Positions 1-8,599 of a stretch of DNA of 64,000 nucleotides are shown here, piece by piece. The DNA comes from Spirochaetaceae bacterium (GTDB lineage Bacteria > Spirochaetota > Spirochaetia > Treponematales > Treponemataceae), in contig JAFZVC010000003.1 of the NCBI GenBank assembly GCA_017618015.1, positions 1 through 64,000 of the forward strand, in the 5' to 3' direction. The notes under the pieces were generated by a model. That model made no database searches. It was not told the origin of the DNA and saw nothing but the letters and a program-made list of their open reading frames with translations. Numbering within the stretch: the stretch's first letter is position 1; each line of letters begins with the position of its first letter. The position numbers and the translations under genes were made by a program.

Positions 1-58
1 AAACTTTAAAAATATTAAAGCTATTGAATAAATACTGAAAATCTGGTAGAAGTATAAT

Positions 59-610
59 ATGGACGGAGCAATAAAAGCCGTTGCAGACCGGCTGAAAGGT
101 CTGCGCGAAATAATGGATGTCTCTGTGGAAGAAGCTGCGCGCGTTTGTGGATTAACGCCGGAGCAGTATGCCGCTTATGAGACGGGTGACATCGACATTC
201 CTGTCGGTGTGCTTCACAGCATGGCTAAGGAGTATAACTTCGAGCTTACCACCCTTATTTCTGGCAATGAACCGCACATGAAAAGCTATTTCCTTACAAA
301 AAAAGGAAAAGGTCTCTCAGTTGACCGCAGGAGCGATTACAAGTATCAGTCTCTTGCATTCGGTTTTGCGAACAGAAAGGCAGATCCTTTCATCGTAACG
401 ATTACACCGGAAGAAACAAAAGAGATTCATTTCAACTCCCATCCAGGACACGAGTTCAATTACATGATTGAAGGCTCCATGAAAATCGTCGTCGATGGAA
501 AAGAAATGCAGCTTGATGAAGGCGACTCATTGTATTTTGATGCCACAAAACAACACGGAATGCAGGCTCTGAACAACGCACCAGCCCGCTTCCTTGCAAT
601 AATTATTTAG
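59..610 (+). CDS. HTH/cupin transcriptional regulator (copy 1)
   Basis: A 183-residue protein. The N-terminal XRE-type helix-turn-helix (about residues 6-62) is followed by a C-terminal cupin barrel (about 110-183) with the HPGHEFNYMIEG segment and a second cupin motif around DEGDSLYFDATKQHG. Proteins of this layout are DNA-binding regulators that sense a small ligand through the cupin. It lies 133 bases upstream of an acyl-CoA synthetase on the same strand, and the pair is repeated at 2722-5095, so it probably controls or is co-expressed with that enzyme. There is no strong ribosome-binding site before the ATG, only a weak GAAG. The ligand cannot be deduced. Confidence 0.88.
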   Translation: MDGAIKAVADRLKGLREIMDVSVEEAARVCGLTPEQYAAYETGDIDIPVGVLHSMAKEYNFELTTLISGNEPHMKSYFLTKKGKGLSVDRRSDYKYQSLAFGFANRKADPFIVTITPEETKEIHFNSHPGHEFNYMIEGSMKIVVDGKEMQLDEGDSLYFDATKQHGMQALNNAPARFLAIII

Positions 611-717
611 CCGGATATCTGCCCGCTTTGGGTACGGTATCCGGCGCATTCGCCCCGCCGTAAGGGTTACGGCACAAAATCGGCTGGCCGCGGGCTTTTC
701 GCGTTTTCGCGGTCAGC
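610..717 (+). other. Three consecutive hairpins between regulator 1 and synthetase 1
   Basis: Three perfect or near-perfect stem-loops follow one another: arms 610-617/638-645 (GCCGGATA/TATCCGGC), 657-663/667-673 (GCCGTAA/TTACGGC) and 683-692/708-717 (GCTGGCCGCG/CGCGGTCAGC). None is followed by a clear T-run. They may tune read-through or mRNA stability between the two genes. Confidence 0.6.
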
Positions 718-743
718 TTTACTCTTATTGCAAGGATTTCAAT

Positions 744-2474
744 ATGGAAGAAGTATTTTTACCACGCACAGATTTCAAGGATTACGAGGATTTCTTTAAG
801 AATTATAAAATCAATATCCCGGAGAATTTTAATTTTGCATACGATGTAATGGATGTTCTGGCTGCGAAAACGCCGGACAAACGTGCTCTTGTATGGACTA
901 ACGATGAGGGCATTTACATCGAGTTTACATACGCCGAACTTAAGAAACGCACTGACGCTACGGCTTCTTTTTTCAAGAGCCTTGGCATAGGAAAAGGCGA
1001 TATGGTCATGCTGATTTTGCAGAGACGCTACGAGTTCTGGCTTTCGATACTGGCTCTGCACAAGCTTGGCGCGACCGTTATTCCAGCGACGCACATGCTC
1101 ACAAAAGAGGACATTATCTACAGGAACAACGCAGCTTCTATAAAGGCTGTTATCGCTGTTCATGACGGAGATATTCTTGCTCATGTTGACGCTTCTGTGC
1201 CGGAGTCGCCAAGCTTGAAGATACGCGTTGCTGTTAATCCGCATGGCATTGATGTTCCTAACGGAACGGAATATACAAGCCCGGACGGCACTTTCCACGA
1301 ATCACGCCCGATGCCGGAAGGCTGGGTTGACTTTACGAAGGGAGTTGCCAACGCGCCTTCTTTTGTAACGCCGGTTGGGGAAGCCCGCCGTGAAATAAAT
1401 ACGAACGACGACATAATGCTCGCATACTTTACGAGCGGTACGACAAGTCATCCGAAGCTTGTCGCGCACGATTTCACGTATCCGCTCGGACATATCGTGA
1501 CTGCGAAATACTGGCAGCAGGTCAAGAAAGACGGGCTTCATCTTACGGTTGCGGACACAGGCTGGGGAAAGGCCGTGTGGGGCAAGCTGTACGGTCAGTT
1601 TATCTGTGAGTGCGCGGTATTCGTGTACGACTATCATGCGCGGTTCAAGCCGCTCGACCTTATAAAGCAGATTGAAAAGCATCACATAACTTCTTTCTGT
1701 GCGCCGCCTACGATTTACCGCTTCCTTATTCAGGAAGATCTTTCGGTGTTCGATCTTTCGTCACTGGAGCATTGCTCCACGGCTGGCGAGCCGCTTTCCG
1801 AGGAAGTCTTCAACAAGTGGAAGAAGCTTACCGGACTTGAGCTTCGCGAGGGCTTTGGTCAGACAGAGACGACGCTTTCTATCCTGAATTTCGGAAACGA
1901 GGCTGTAAAACCTGGTTCAATCGGAAAGCCCGCGCCTTATTACAACGTCGTTCTTCTTGACGAGAACAACGAGGAATGTGAGGACGGTGAGGTAGGCGAG
2001 ATAGCGTTCCCTATTTCCGGCGGTCATTTCCCAGGACTTTTCAAGGAATATTACCGTGATGCGGCGAAAACAGCCGAAGTTATGCGCGACGGCTACTATT
2101 TCACAGGCGATACGGCTTGGCGCGATGAGGACGGCTTCTTGTGGTTCACAGGACGCAGCGATGACGTTATAAAATGCTCTGGTTACCGAATCGGTACGTT
2201 CGAGGTTGAGAGCGTCCTTATGCAGCATCCGGCTGTAGTTGAGTGCGCAGTTACGGCGGCTCCGGATCCGGTGCGTGGTCAGGTCGTAAAAGCGACGATT
2301 GTGCTTGCGGCTTCTTACAAGCCGGGAAGCGCCGACCTTATAAAAGACATTCAGAAGTTCGTGAAGGAAACGACCGCGCCTTACAAGTATCCGCGCATTG
2401 TGGAGTTTGTAGAGGAGCTGCCGAAGACGATAAGCGGCAAGATTAAGCGCAGGGAAATCCGCGAGCGCAAGTAA
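744..2474 (+). CDS. AMP-forming acyl-CoA synthetase (copy 1)
   Basis: A 576-residue member of the ANL (AMP-binding) superfamily, activating a carboxylic acid to acyl-AMP and then acyl-CoA in the cytoplasm. The phosphate loop TSGTTSHPK is near residue 230, the GFGQTETT adenylate motif near 370, YYFTGD near 451, the hinge motif GRSDDVIKCSGYRIG follows, and the C-terminal catalytic lysine motif PKTISGKIKRREIR is near 559. Length and motifs fit medium-chain or acetyl/propionyl-type synthetases; the substrate is not readable. The start is supported by AAGGA eight bases before the ATG. The upstream neighbour is the HTH/cupin regulator. A paralogue occurs at 3386-5095. Confidence 0.92.
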   Translation: MEEVFLPRTDFKDYEDFFKNYKINIPENFNFAYDVMDVLAAKTPDKRALVWTNDEGIYIEFTYAELKKRTDATASFFKSLGIGKGDMVMLILQRRYEFWLSILALHKLGATVIPATHMLTKEDIIYRNNAASIKAVIAVHDGDILAHVDASVPESPSLKIRVAVNPHGIDVPNGTEYTSPDGTFHESRPMPEGWVDFTKGVANAPSFVTPVGEARREINTNDDIMLAYFTSGTTSHPKLVAHDFTYPLGHIVTAKYWQQVKKDGLHLTVADTGWGKAVWGKLYGQFICECAVFVYDYHARFKPLDLIKQIEKHHITSFCAPPTIYRFLIQEDLSVFDLSSLEHCSTAGEPLSEEVFNKWKKLTGLELREGFGQTETTLSILNFGNEAVKPGSIGKPAPYYNVVLLDENNEECEDGEVGEIAFPISGGHFPGLFKEYYRDAAKTAEVMRDGYYFTGDTAWRDEDGFLWFTGRSDDVIKCSGYRIGTFEVESVLMQHPAVVECAVTAAPDPVRGQVVKATIVLAASYKPGSADLIKDIQKFVKETTAPYKYPRIVEFVEELPKTISGKIKRREIRERK

Positions 2475-2508
2475 GAGCGGTTGTATTCATATATTAAAAG
2501 TCGTATAC

Positions 2509-2598
2509 TTAAGAACCTGCGTCTTCCATGCCGCAGTTTCTTACCGGGTTTTGTTCCAAAACCCGTCAGTTTTCGCGCACATCCTTGTGCGCAGAAAA
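2509..2598 (+). other. Hairpin array after synthetase 1
   Basis: Three stem-loops lie between the first synthetase and the second regulator. AAGAACCTGCG pairs with CGCAGTTTCTT (about 2509-2541). CGGGTTTTG/CAAAACCCG forms a perfect nine-pair stem (2545-2565). TTTTC-GCGCACA pairs with TGTGCGC-a-GAAAA (2570-2598). The second looks like the arm of a terminator but lacks a T-run. Confidence 0.55.
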
Positions 2599-2602
2599 GG
2601 CG

Positions 2603-2697
2603 TAGGGGGTAGCGGGGCGTTGCGGGGGCGGCGTTTGAGCCCCTGCAGAGAGGGTAGACCGCAACATCGTGCGGACGTAGGGGGATTCTTCCCCCTT
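2603..2697 (+). repeat. G-rich palindromic repeat, family 2, copy 1
   Basis: The element begins AGGGGGTAGCG and ends with a compact hairpin AGGGGGA-TTCT-TCCCCCT followed by T and A runs. The same start and end recur at 21205-21290 and 34143-34218. Here it sits only about 25 bases upstream of the start of the second regulator gene. Confidence 0.6.
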
Positions 2698-2721
2698 TAT
2701 AAAAAAAATAGGAGGAAACAG

Positions 2722-3276
2722 ATGGATTCACAGATAAAAGCTGTTGCCGACAGGCTTCGTGGGTTGCGTGATGTGTTTGATGTAACCGAGGAGGAAGCCG
2801 CTGAGATTTGCGAGGTTTCAGTCGAGACGTACAGAAAGTACGAGTCTGGTGAAGTCGATATTCCTCTTGGAGTTATGTTCTGCATGGGGAAGAAATTCAA
2901 TGTGGACATAAACTCTTTCCTTACAGGAATGGAGCCGCATAAAGTTTCGTATTTCTATACACCTAAAGGAAAAGGTGTAACCGTGAATAGGCTTGCGGAC
3001 TATCATTTTGAGTCTTTGGCATTCGGTTTTGCCGACCGTAAGTCAGATCCTTTCCTTGTAACGATAAATCCTGGCGACATAAAAGAGATTCATCCGGTAA
3101 CGCATCCTGGGCAGGAGTTCAATTACTGCGTCGAGGGTACGGTGCGCGTTGTGATTGGAGAGAACGAGATTATCCTGAATGAGGGCGATTCGCTTTACTT
3201 CGATTCGACAAAGCCGCACGGTCAGCAGAATGTCGGCGACAAGCGGTGCCGTTTCATAACTATCATTCAGAACTAA
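2722..3276 (+). CDS. HTH/cupin transcriptional regulator (copy 2)
   Basis: A 184-residue paralogue of the regulator at 59-610: XRE-type helix-turn-helix at about residues 6-62, cupin domain at about 110-184 (HPGQEFNYCVEG, NEGDSLYFDSTKPHG). The start at 2722 is chosen because GGAGG lies at 2711-2715, seven bases upstream. The open frame extends further upstream, but that part is repeat sequence and not protein-like. It precedes the second acyl-CoA synthetase by about 110 bases, keeping the order of the first pair. Confidence 0.9.
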   Translation: MDSQIKAVADRLRGLRDVFDVTEEEAAEICEVSVETYRKYESGEVDIPLGVMFCMGKKFNVDINSFLTGMEPHKVSYFYTPKGKGVTVNRLADYHFESLAFGFADRKSDPFLVTINPGDIKEIHPVTHPGQEFNYCVEGTVRVVIGENEIILNEGDSLYFDSTKPHGQQNVGDKRCRFITIIQN

Positions 3277-3286
3277 TTTCGAACTG

Positions 3287-3376
3287 GGAGTTTGGCGCAG
3301 AGCCGATGCGCGAGTCGAGTTGCGCGGGAGCAGTAAATCAGCGTATCAGTGAATTAAGGAGTTTGGCACAGAGCCG
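3287..3376 (+). repeat. Short direct repeat between regulator 2 and synthetase 2
   Basis: GGAGTTTGGCGCAGAGCCG at 3287-3305 recurs with one change at 3358-3376. The second copy sits just before the synthetase start. This could be a small local duplication or a pair of binding sites. Confidence 0.45.
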
Positions 3377-3385
3377 TTTGAACAT

Positions 3386-5095
3386 ATGGAAGAACAGTTT
3401 TTGGAGCGGACGGAGTTCGCGAACTACAAAGATTTCTACAAGAATTACAAGATAAAAATCCCGGAGAATTTCAATTTTGGCTATGATGTTATTGATGCGA
3501 TAGCCGCAAAGACTCCTGATAAAAAAGCACTCGTCTGGACGAACGACGAGGATGATTACTACGAGATTTCTTTTGGAAAGATGAAGGAGCTTTCTGACAA
3601 AGCCGCGTCTTTCTTTATGCAGCAGGGCATCGGTCACGGCGATTTCGTAATGCTGATTTTGCAGCGGCGTTATGAGTTCTGGATTTCGATGATTGCGCTC
3701 CACAAAATCGGGGCGGTTGCGATTCCTGCTACGCACATGCTTACAAAAGAGGACATCGTTTACCGCAACAACGCCGTAAAAATGAAGATGATTGTCGCGG
3801 TCAACGTTCCTGATGTCATTGAGCATATAAACGAGGCTTGGCCGGAATCTCCGAGCCTTAAGGTTTGCGCGTTCGTCAATGCATTCGGCGTTGACCGCCC
3901 TGTTGAGAATCCGCCCGAAGGATGGGTTGATTTTTCCGAGGGATGTAAGAATGCGCCGGCGTTCCCGAAGCTCGACAGAGACGCTGTTTCTCACAACGAC
4001 GACTACATGCTCGGATACTTCACGTCCGGTACGACGAGCCATCCGAAGCTTGCGATACACAACTTTTTGTACCCGCTCGGTCACATAACGACGGCGAAAT
4101 ACTGGCAGCACGTTCAGAACGGCGGGCTTCATCTTACTGTGGCGGATTCCGGCTGGGCGAAAACTTCGTGGGGCCGTCTTTACGGTCAGTGGATTTGCGA
4201 GACGGCGCTTTTTGTTTATGATTACCACTCACGTTTCCAGCCGATAGATTTGCTGCATCAGGTTCAGAAACATAAGGTGACGACGTTCTGCGCGCCGCCG
4301 ACGATATACCGCTTCCTTATAAAAGAGGATCTTTCCGGCATAGATTTATCTTCTCTGACGCACTGTTCTACCGCCGGGGAACCGCTTTCCGAGGAAGTTT
4401 TCAATCAGTGGAAGCGCATTACCGGGCTTGAGATTACTGAAGGCTTCGGTCAGTCAGAAACGACCGTATCCCTGTTCAATTTTGGCGGTGAGCCGATTAA
4501 ACCGGGCTCAATTGGAAAGCCGTGTCCGTATTACAACGTGTGCTTGCTCGATGATAACAATGATGAAGTTGGCGTTGCTATTGTTGGTCAGCTTTGCTTT
4601 AAGCTCGACAAGGAGCGGTTCCCCGAAACAGAAGGGCGTTTTCCGGGGCTTGTGTGCGAGTATTACGGCGAGCCAGAGAAAACGGCGGCGGCGTTCCATG
4701 ACGGGTATTATTACACGGGTGATCAGGCGTGGCGCGATGATGACGGCTATTACTGGTTCGTCGGACGCTGCGATGACGTTATAAAATGCTCAGGTTACAG
4801 AATCGGAACTTTTGAAGTTGAAAGCGTTCTTATGAAGCACCCGGCCGTTCTTGAGTGCGCGGTAACTGGTGCGCCCGACCCGGTTCGTGGTCAGGTTGTA
4901 AAGGCGACTATCGTTCTTGCGCCTGCGTACAGACCGGGCAGCGCGGAGCTCGTCAAAGAGATACAGAAGTTCGTTAAGGAGACGACCGCGCCGTACAAAT
5001 ACCCGCGTATCGTGGAGTTTGTGGAAGCACTGCCGAAGACTTCGAGCGGAAAGATAATGCGAAAGGCAATCCGCGCGAAGGACGAAAACGTATAG
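3386..5095 (+). CDS. AMP-forming acyl-CoA synthetase (copy 2)
   Basis: A 569-residue paralogue of the enzyme at 744-2474, with the same motifs in order: TSGTTSHPK near residue 213, GFGQSETT near 353, YYYTGDQAW, GRCDDVIKCSGYRIG, and PKTSSGKIMRKAIR near 550. The N-termini align (MEEVFLPRT versus MEEQFLERT), which supports this start although only a weak AGAG lies upstream. The two synthetases differ mainly in the region before the phosphate loop and around residues 390-420, so they may have different acid specificities. It is the last gene of the duplicated block and converges on the phosphatase gene. Confidence 0.92.
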   Translation: MEEQFLERTEFANYKDFYKNYKIKIPENFNFGYDVIDAIAAKTPDKKALVWTNDEDDYYEISFGKMKELSDKAASFFMQQGIGHGDFVMLILQRRYEFWISMIALHKIGAVAIPATHMLTKEDIVYRNNAVKMKMIVAVNVPDVIEHINEAWPESPSLKVCAFVNAFGVDRPVENPPEGWVDFSEGCKNAPAFPKLDRDAVSHNDDYMLGYFTSGTTSHPKLAIHNFLYPLGHITTAKYWQHVQNGGLHLTVADSGWAKTSWGRLYGQWICETALFVYDYHSRFQPIDLLHQVQKHKVTTFCAPPTIYRFLIKEDLSGIDLSSLTHCSTAGEPLSEEVFNQWKRITGLEITEGFGQSETTVSLFNFGGEPIKPGSIGKPCPYYNVCLLDDNNDEVGVAIVGQLCFKLDKERFPETEGRFPGLVCEYYGEPEKTAAAFHDGYYYTGDQAWRDDDGYYWFVGRCDDVIKCSGYRIGTFEVESVLMKHPAVLECAVTGAPDPVRGQVVKATIVLAPAYRPGSAELVKEIQKFVKETTAPYKYPRIVEFVEALPKTSSGKIMRKAIRAKDENV

Positions 5096-5150
5096 GCTCG
5101 CGCGAATTTCGCGGAACTTTTATCTCGCTATCTAATTTTTCTTCTCACAG

Positions 5151-5234
5151 TGCTCTCGCCAATATCCCTACAAGCCAGTATTGACGAACGAAGTGAGGAA
5201 CTAACTGAGCTTGTAGGGATTGTCGGCGAGAGCA
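5151..5234 (+). repeat. Long palindrome, family 1, copy A
   Basis: Arms 5151-5175 and 5209-5234 pair almost completely: TGCTCTCGCC with GGCGAGAGCA and TCCCTACAAGC with GCTTGTAGGGA, separated by an internal bulge. The apical part AGTATTGACG resembles the apex of copies B, C and D. It lies between two convergent genes, so it could also serve as a bidirectional terminator, but it has no T-run. It is the most diverged family member. Confidence 0.65.
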
Positions 5235-5256
5235 CAGCGCGAGAAATAAAACTATA

Positions 5257-6510
5257 TTAGAATCTAATATCCAAAACAGTGACGTCGTCTGGAAGCATTG
5301 CGTTCATTATCCATCCGTCAACAGTTTTCTTTATCGTGTCAGAAACTTCCTCAAAGTTCTTGCTGTAAAGATTGATGAAGAATTCTTTCGCGCGGTCATC
5401 ATCATACCGGATACCATCTTCTGTCTGCATATCCGTGAAACCGTCAGAATACAGTTCAAGATGCATATCTTTCTTTATCGGGATAGCCACGAACGGCTTT
5501 GTCTCTGCCGTAACATTCTCCAACGCCTCTTTTACAGAGCCCATACCGAGCGGCGGCAGTCCTGGTTTTACTGATGCTATCTTAACCCTGCGTCCTTCTC
5601 CATCCTCTTCCGCGAACAGCAAATATACTGTCGTATGTCCGCAGTTGTACAGGTACAGCTGGTTGCGTGTCAAATCAGCATAGCAGATAGCTGCCGTAAT
5701 GAAGCTTCCCATCGGAACGGTCGTCTGAAGGTACTCGTCGAGCATCGAGATTATCGCTCCCGGACTTGTCGGTCTGTCCTTCATCAGTTTCATCGTGCTG
5801 AAGAAAGAACCAACAGCAATTGTAAGAAGCGATGCGGCAACGTTCTTGCCCGAAACGTCGAAGCAGCTTATAAGATATTTTTGGTCGCCCGTAGGGTAAA
5901 TCTGGTAGAAGTCGCCGCCGAGCGTGTTCGCCATTCTGTTCCAGCATGTAGCTTTGAACGGCAGATCCGGCATCTTTGTCGGGTCAGGAAGAAGCTCCTG
6001 CTGAATGACGAAAGCCTTAGCCATATCCTGCTCGCGTATCACGGCGATTCGCTCAAGGAAGTCATCGAGCGATACAATGCCGAAGAACGTGCGGTTGTTG
6101 TAGTAAACCGGGAAATAAAGGACGCCGTCCTTTCTGTTTATCTCTGAAACTTTTGTAAGTGCTTTTTCAATAAAGTCGCGTGCGTTAAGGAAAATTGAAA
6201 CTGGCGAAACATAATCGCTGATGTTTTTCGCAGTAAGACGTTTCCAAGCCGTGTTCGTGGCGGCAGCTGCCGTTTTGCGGTCAATAATACCGATACCGCC
6301 TGTGCTGTATTCAACAGGGATAGCCATAAGGTCGGGCTGCTCCTGGAACATCTCTACAATCATGTCTATCGTGTTTTCGCCGCTTACAGGCTCCACGTAT
6401 TTAGTTATTGAACCGACTTGCTTAAAAGAAAAATTACCGGTAATTCCGTTGTCAGACATGCCTTCGGTTGGTTCTGGCGTTACAAACTCGTTAAAATCGA
6501 CTTCTTCCAT
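5257..6510 (-). CDS. SpoIIE/PP2C-type serine phosphatase
   Basis: A 417-residue cytoplasmic protein. The C-terminal half (about residues 180-417) is a SpoIIE-like PP2C phosphatase, with metal-binding acidic motifs visible in LGGDFYQIY, CFDVSGKNVAASLL, YNCGHTTVYLL, LELYSDGFTDM and DDVTVLDI. The N-terminal part looks like a CBS- or sensor-like domain. Such enzymes dephosphorylate anti-sigma-factor antagonists or similar partners; no partner kinase or STAS gene is adjacent. GGGAG lies 11 bases upstream of the ATG, and a candidate promoter (TTGCCG, 18 bases, TAATAT) lies at 6567-6596 on the minus strand. Confidence 0.85.
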   Translation of the reverse strand: MEEVDFNEFVTPEPTEGMSDNGITGNFSFKQVGSITKYVEPVSGENTIDMIVEMFQEQPDLMAIPVEYSTGGIGIIDRKTAAAATNTAWKRLTAKNISDYVSPVSIFLNARDFIEKALTKVSEINRKDGVLYFPVYYNNRTFFGIVSLDDFLERIAVIREQDMAKAFVIQQELLPDPTKMPDLPFKATCWNRMANTLGGDFYQIYPTGDQKYLISCFDVSGKNVAASLLTIAVGSFFSTMKLMKDRPTSPGAIISMLDEYLQTTVPMGSFITAAICYADLTRNQLYLYNCGHTTVYLLFAEEDGEGRRVKIASVKPGLPPLGMGSVKEALENVTAETKPFVAIPIKKDMHLELYSDGFTDMQTEDGIRYDDDRAKEFFINLYSKNFEEVSDTIKKTVDGWIMNAMLPDDVTVLDIRF

Positions 6511-6566
6511 AATGCTGTTTTCTCCCTTTTCATATTCTCAATACGTTCAATCAAGATGCTGTTTCT

Positions 6567-6596
6567 ATATTACACCCATATCTGCATTATCGGCAA
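6567..6596 (-). promoter_or_regulatory. Candidate promoter of the phosphatase gene
   Basis: Reading the minus strand, TTGCCG (6591-6596) is followed after 18 bases by TAATAT (6567-6572), about 57 bases upstream of the phosphatase start. Confidence 0.4.
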
Positions 6597-6599
6597 ATA

Positions 6600-6840
6600 G
6601 AAAATGCACCTGAACGATAACAGGCGGATTATGGCGCGAAGAGTCTAGCGTTACCCGGTGTTGCGCCCTTCGCTATGCGCTCATTCTCTCGCGCTCAAGT
6701 CAGTGAACTGACCTTCGCGCTCGGAACGCCTGCGGCGGGGCTCCATACCGGCGCGGTCATGGACGACCGCAAAAACTCGGTAAGTTAGTGACACAAGGAC
6801 GTGTCTCTAACGTCCGGCGCATGTATTTTTCAGAAAAGTC
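6600..6840. other. Non-coding stretch with small palindromes upstream of tRNA-Val
   Basis: No protein-like frame is seen. It holds several inverted repeats, including GTCAGT-ga-ACTGAC (6699-6712) flanked by GCGC on both sides, and GTTAGTGACAC pairing with GTGTCTCTAAC (about 6784-6813). Similar GTCAG/CTGAC palindromes occur near 37022. Confidence 0.5.
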
Positions 6841-6853
6841 AGCTAATACTCTA

Positions 6854-6882
6854 TGGACAACCGAATCGATTTTAGATACACT
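6854..6882 (+). promoter_or_regulatory. Promoter of the tRNA-Val/cimA transcript
   Basis: TGGACA (6854-6859), a 17-base spacer and TACACT (6877-6882) place a start site about five bases before the tRNA. No second promoter fits in the 22 bases between the tRNA and cimA. Confidence 0.6.
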
Positions 6883-6893
6883 TTACTCAATTC

Positions 6894-6965
6894 GGGTGGT
6901 TAACTCAGTGGTAGAGTGCTACCTTCACACGGTAGAAGTCATTGGTTCAAATCCAATACCACCTA
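6894..6965 (+). tRNA. tRNA-Val (CAC)
   Basis: A full cloverleaf is visible: acceptor GGGTGGT/ACCACCT (first pair is a G-T wobble), D-stem ACTC/GAGT, anticodon stem CTACC/GGTAG with loop TTCACAC giving anticodon CAC, a five-base variable loop and T-stem ATTGG/CCAAT with loop TTCAAAT. CCA is not encoded. It lies 22 bases upstream of the citramalate synthase gene on the same strand. Confidence 0.93.
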
Positions 6966-6987
6966 TACGGCAGGGGATGCGAAGGTA

Positions 6988-8568
6988 ATGAGCAATGGAA
7001 ATTATGTATCTGTACTTGATTCATCCCTGCGCGACGGCGTGCAAGGAGAGGGAATAAGTTTTTCCCTTCAGGACAAGCTGTCGGTTGCTAAAACTTTGGA
7101 CAGCCTTGGCGTAGCGTATATAGAAGCCGGGAATCCCGCCTCAAACCCCAAAGACGCAGATTTTTTCCAAAAAGCAAAATCAGTAAGTTTTAAGAACGCG
7201 CAGCTCGCAGCGTTCGGTGCGACACGCAGAAAAGGCATTTCTTGTGCCGATGACGAAGCCGTCAACGCTCTTTTAAGGGCGGAGACTCCTGTCGTGACGG
7301 TGTTCGGAAAGTCATGGCTTTCTCAGGTTAAGAAGATACTTCACGCCTCGCCGGAAGAAAACTTAGACATGATACGCGAGACTGTCTCATTTTTGAAAGA
7401 GCGGGGACGTACCGTTATTTTTGATGCGGAGCATTTCTTTGACGGCTGGAAACAGAACGGCGAATACGCTTTGAAAACGCTTGAGGCAGCGGTTGAGGGC
7501 GGTGCGTCGATTGTGACGCTTTGCGACACGAAGGGCGGGGCAATGCCTCTCGACGTTTACGAACCTGTTTTTACTGTTGTCCGCCGCCTTGTCCGAAAAG
7601 CGCAGATAGGCATTCATACGCACAACGATGCGGGGCTTGCTGTTGCTAACTCACTTATGGCGGTTCACGCCGGAGCTTCTCATGTACAGGGAACGATCCT
7701 TGGTTTTGGCGAGCGTTCCGGAAACGCGAACCTTTCGACGATAATAGCGAACTTGGAGCTTAAGCTTGGGTATAAGTGCCTGCCCGACGGTCATATATCG
7801 GAGCTTACGCCTGTTTGCCGCAAAATCGCGGAAATTGCGAACATCAGTTTGAACCAGGGAATGCCTTACGTCGGGCTTAACGCGTTCGCGCATAAAGCGG
7901 GAATGCACACAGACGCTGTCCTTAAAGACTCTTCGGCGTATGAGCATATAGATCCTTCGGCTGTCGGCAACAGGCGCGAAATCCTTATAAGCGAAGTTAC
8001 AGGCCGCTCCGCAATAATAGAGAAGCTTCACAGCGCGTTTCCGGAAGTGACGAAAGAAAGCCCCGCGGCTACGAAAATCGTGAACCGCATAAAGTCGCTC
8101 GAAAAAGAAGGCTATCAGTTTGAAGGTGCGGAAGGAAGCTTTTATCTGCTCGCACGCAAGATTCTTGGAAAATACAAGCCGTTCTTTTCTTTGCAGTATT
8201 ACAAAGTAATCGGTGAGCAGCATATTGATGATAACCCTGTCACGTCATTCGCGCAGATAAAGATAAGCGTAAACGGAGAAACTTCAATAACAGCGGGAGA
8301 AGGGCTTGGTCCTGTCCATGCGCTCGACGTCGCGCTCCGAACCTCGCTTGAGAAGTTCTATCCTGTGGTGACAACAATGCGTCTTACCGACTTCAAGGTG
8401 CGTGTTCTTGACTCTAAGGACGCTACTGCGGCGAAAGTCCGTGTTCTTGTTGAGTCAACTGATGGGCGCGACGTTTGGACGACGGTTGGCGTTTCTACCG
8501 ACTTGATAGAAGCCTCGTGGATTGCGCTTGTCGATTCGTTCGAATATATGCTGAGCGTTTTGTCATAA
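6988..8568 (+). CDS. cimA: (R)-citramalate synthase
   Basis: A 526-residue protein. It condenses acetyl-CoA with pyruvate to (R)-citramalate, the entry to the threonine-independent isoleucine route. The HMGL-like TIM barrel carries [12 protein letters not shown] near residue 11 and the metal motif GIHTHNDAG near 208, followed by [11 protein letters not shown] and [14 protein letters not shown]. The C-terminal LeuA allosteric domain spans about 400-520. The layout and DSSLRDG motif match CimA rather than 2-isopropylmalate synthase. The start at 6988 is supported by GAAGG three to seven bases upstream; earlier in-frame codons lie inside the tRNA. The gene appears co-transcribed with tRNA-Val. 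Confidence 0.9.
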   Translation: MSNGNYVSVLDSSLRDGVQGEGISFSLQDKLSVAKTLDSLGVAYIEAGNPASNPKDADFFQKAKSVSFKNAQLAAFGATRRKGISCADDEAVNALLRAETPVVTVFGKSWLSQVKKILHASPEENLDMIRETVSFLKERGRTVIFDAEHFFDGWKQNGEYALKTLEAAVEGGASIVTLCDTKGGAMPLDVYEPVFTVVRRLVRKAQIGIHTHNDAGLAVANSLMAVHAGASHVQGTILGFGERSGNANLSTIIANLELKLGYKCLPDGHISELTPVCRKIAEIANISLNQGMPYVGLNAFAHKAGMHTDAVLKDSSAYEHIDPSAVGNRREILISEVTGRSAIIEKLHSAFPEVTKESPAATKIVNRIKSLEKEGYQFEGAEGSFYLLARKILGKYKPFFSLQYYKVIGEQHIDDNPVTSFAQIKISVNGETSITAGEGLGPVHALDVALRTSLEKFYPVVTTMRLTDFKVRVLDSKDATAAKVRVLVESTDGRDVWTTVGVSTDLIEASWIALVDSFEYMLSVLS

Positions 8569-8599
8569 GTGTCGCGAAAACTCGCGGAAACTCTCGGCG

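Noticed and set aside
53-58. TATAAT directly before the first regulator's ATG as a promoter
   Set aside because: It touches the start codon, so transcription would begin inside the gene, and no -35 box lies at 16-18 bases.
759-1298. Long minus-strand open frame opposite the first acyl-CoA synthetase
   Set aside because: It lies wholly opposite a gene with clear family motifs, has no ribosome-binding site and a composition typical of antisense frames. Similar frames opposite the second synthetase, cimA and the glycosidases were rejected for the same reason.
2551-2721. N-terminal extension of the second HTH/cupin regulator
   Set aside because: The extension covers a repeat element, and a strong ribosome-binding site precedes the internal ATG at 2722.
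5151-5234. Palindrome A as an ordinary terminator
   Set aside because: It sits between convergent genes but has no T-run on either side, and its apex resembles copies B-D, so it is listed as a repeat.
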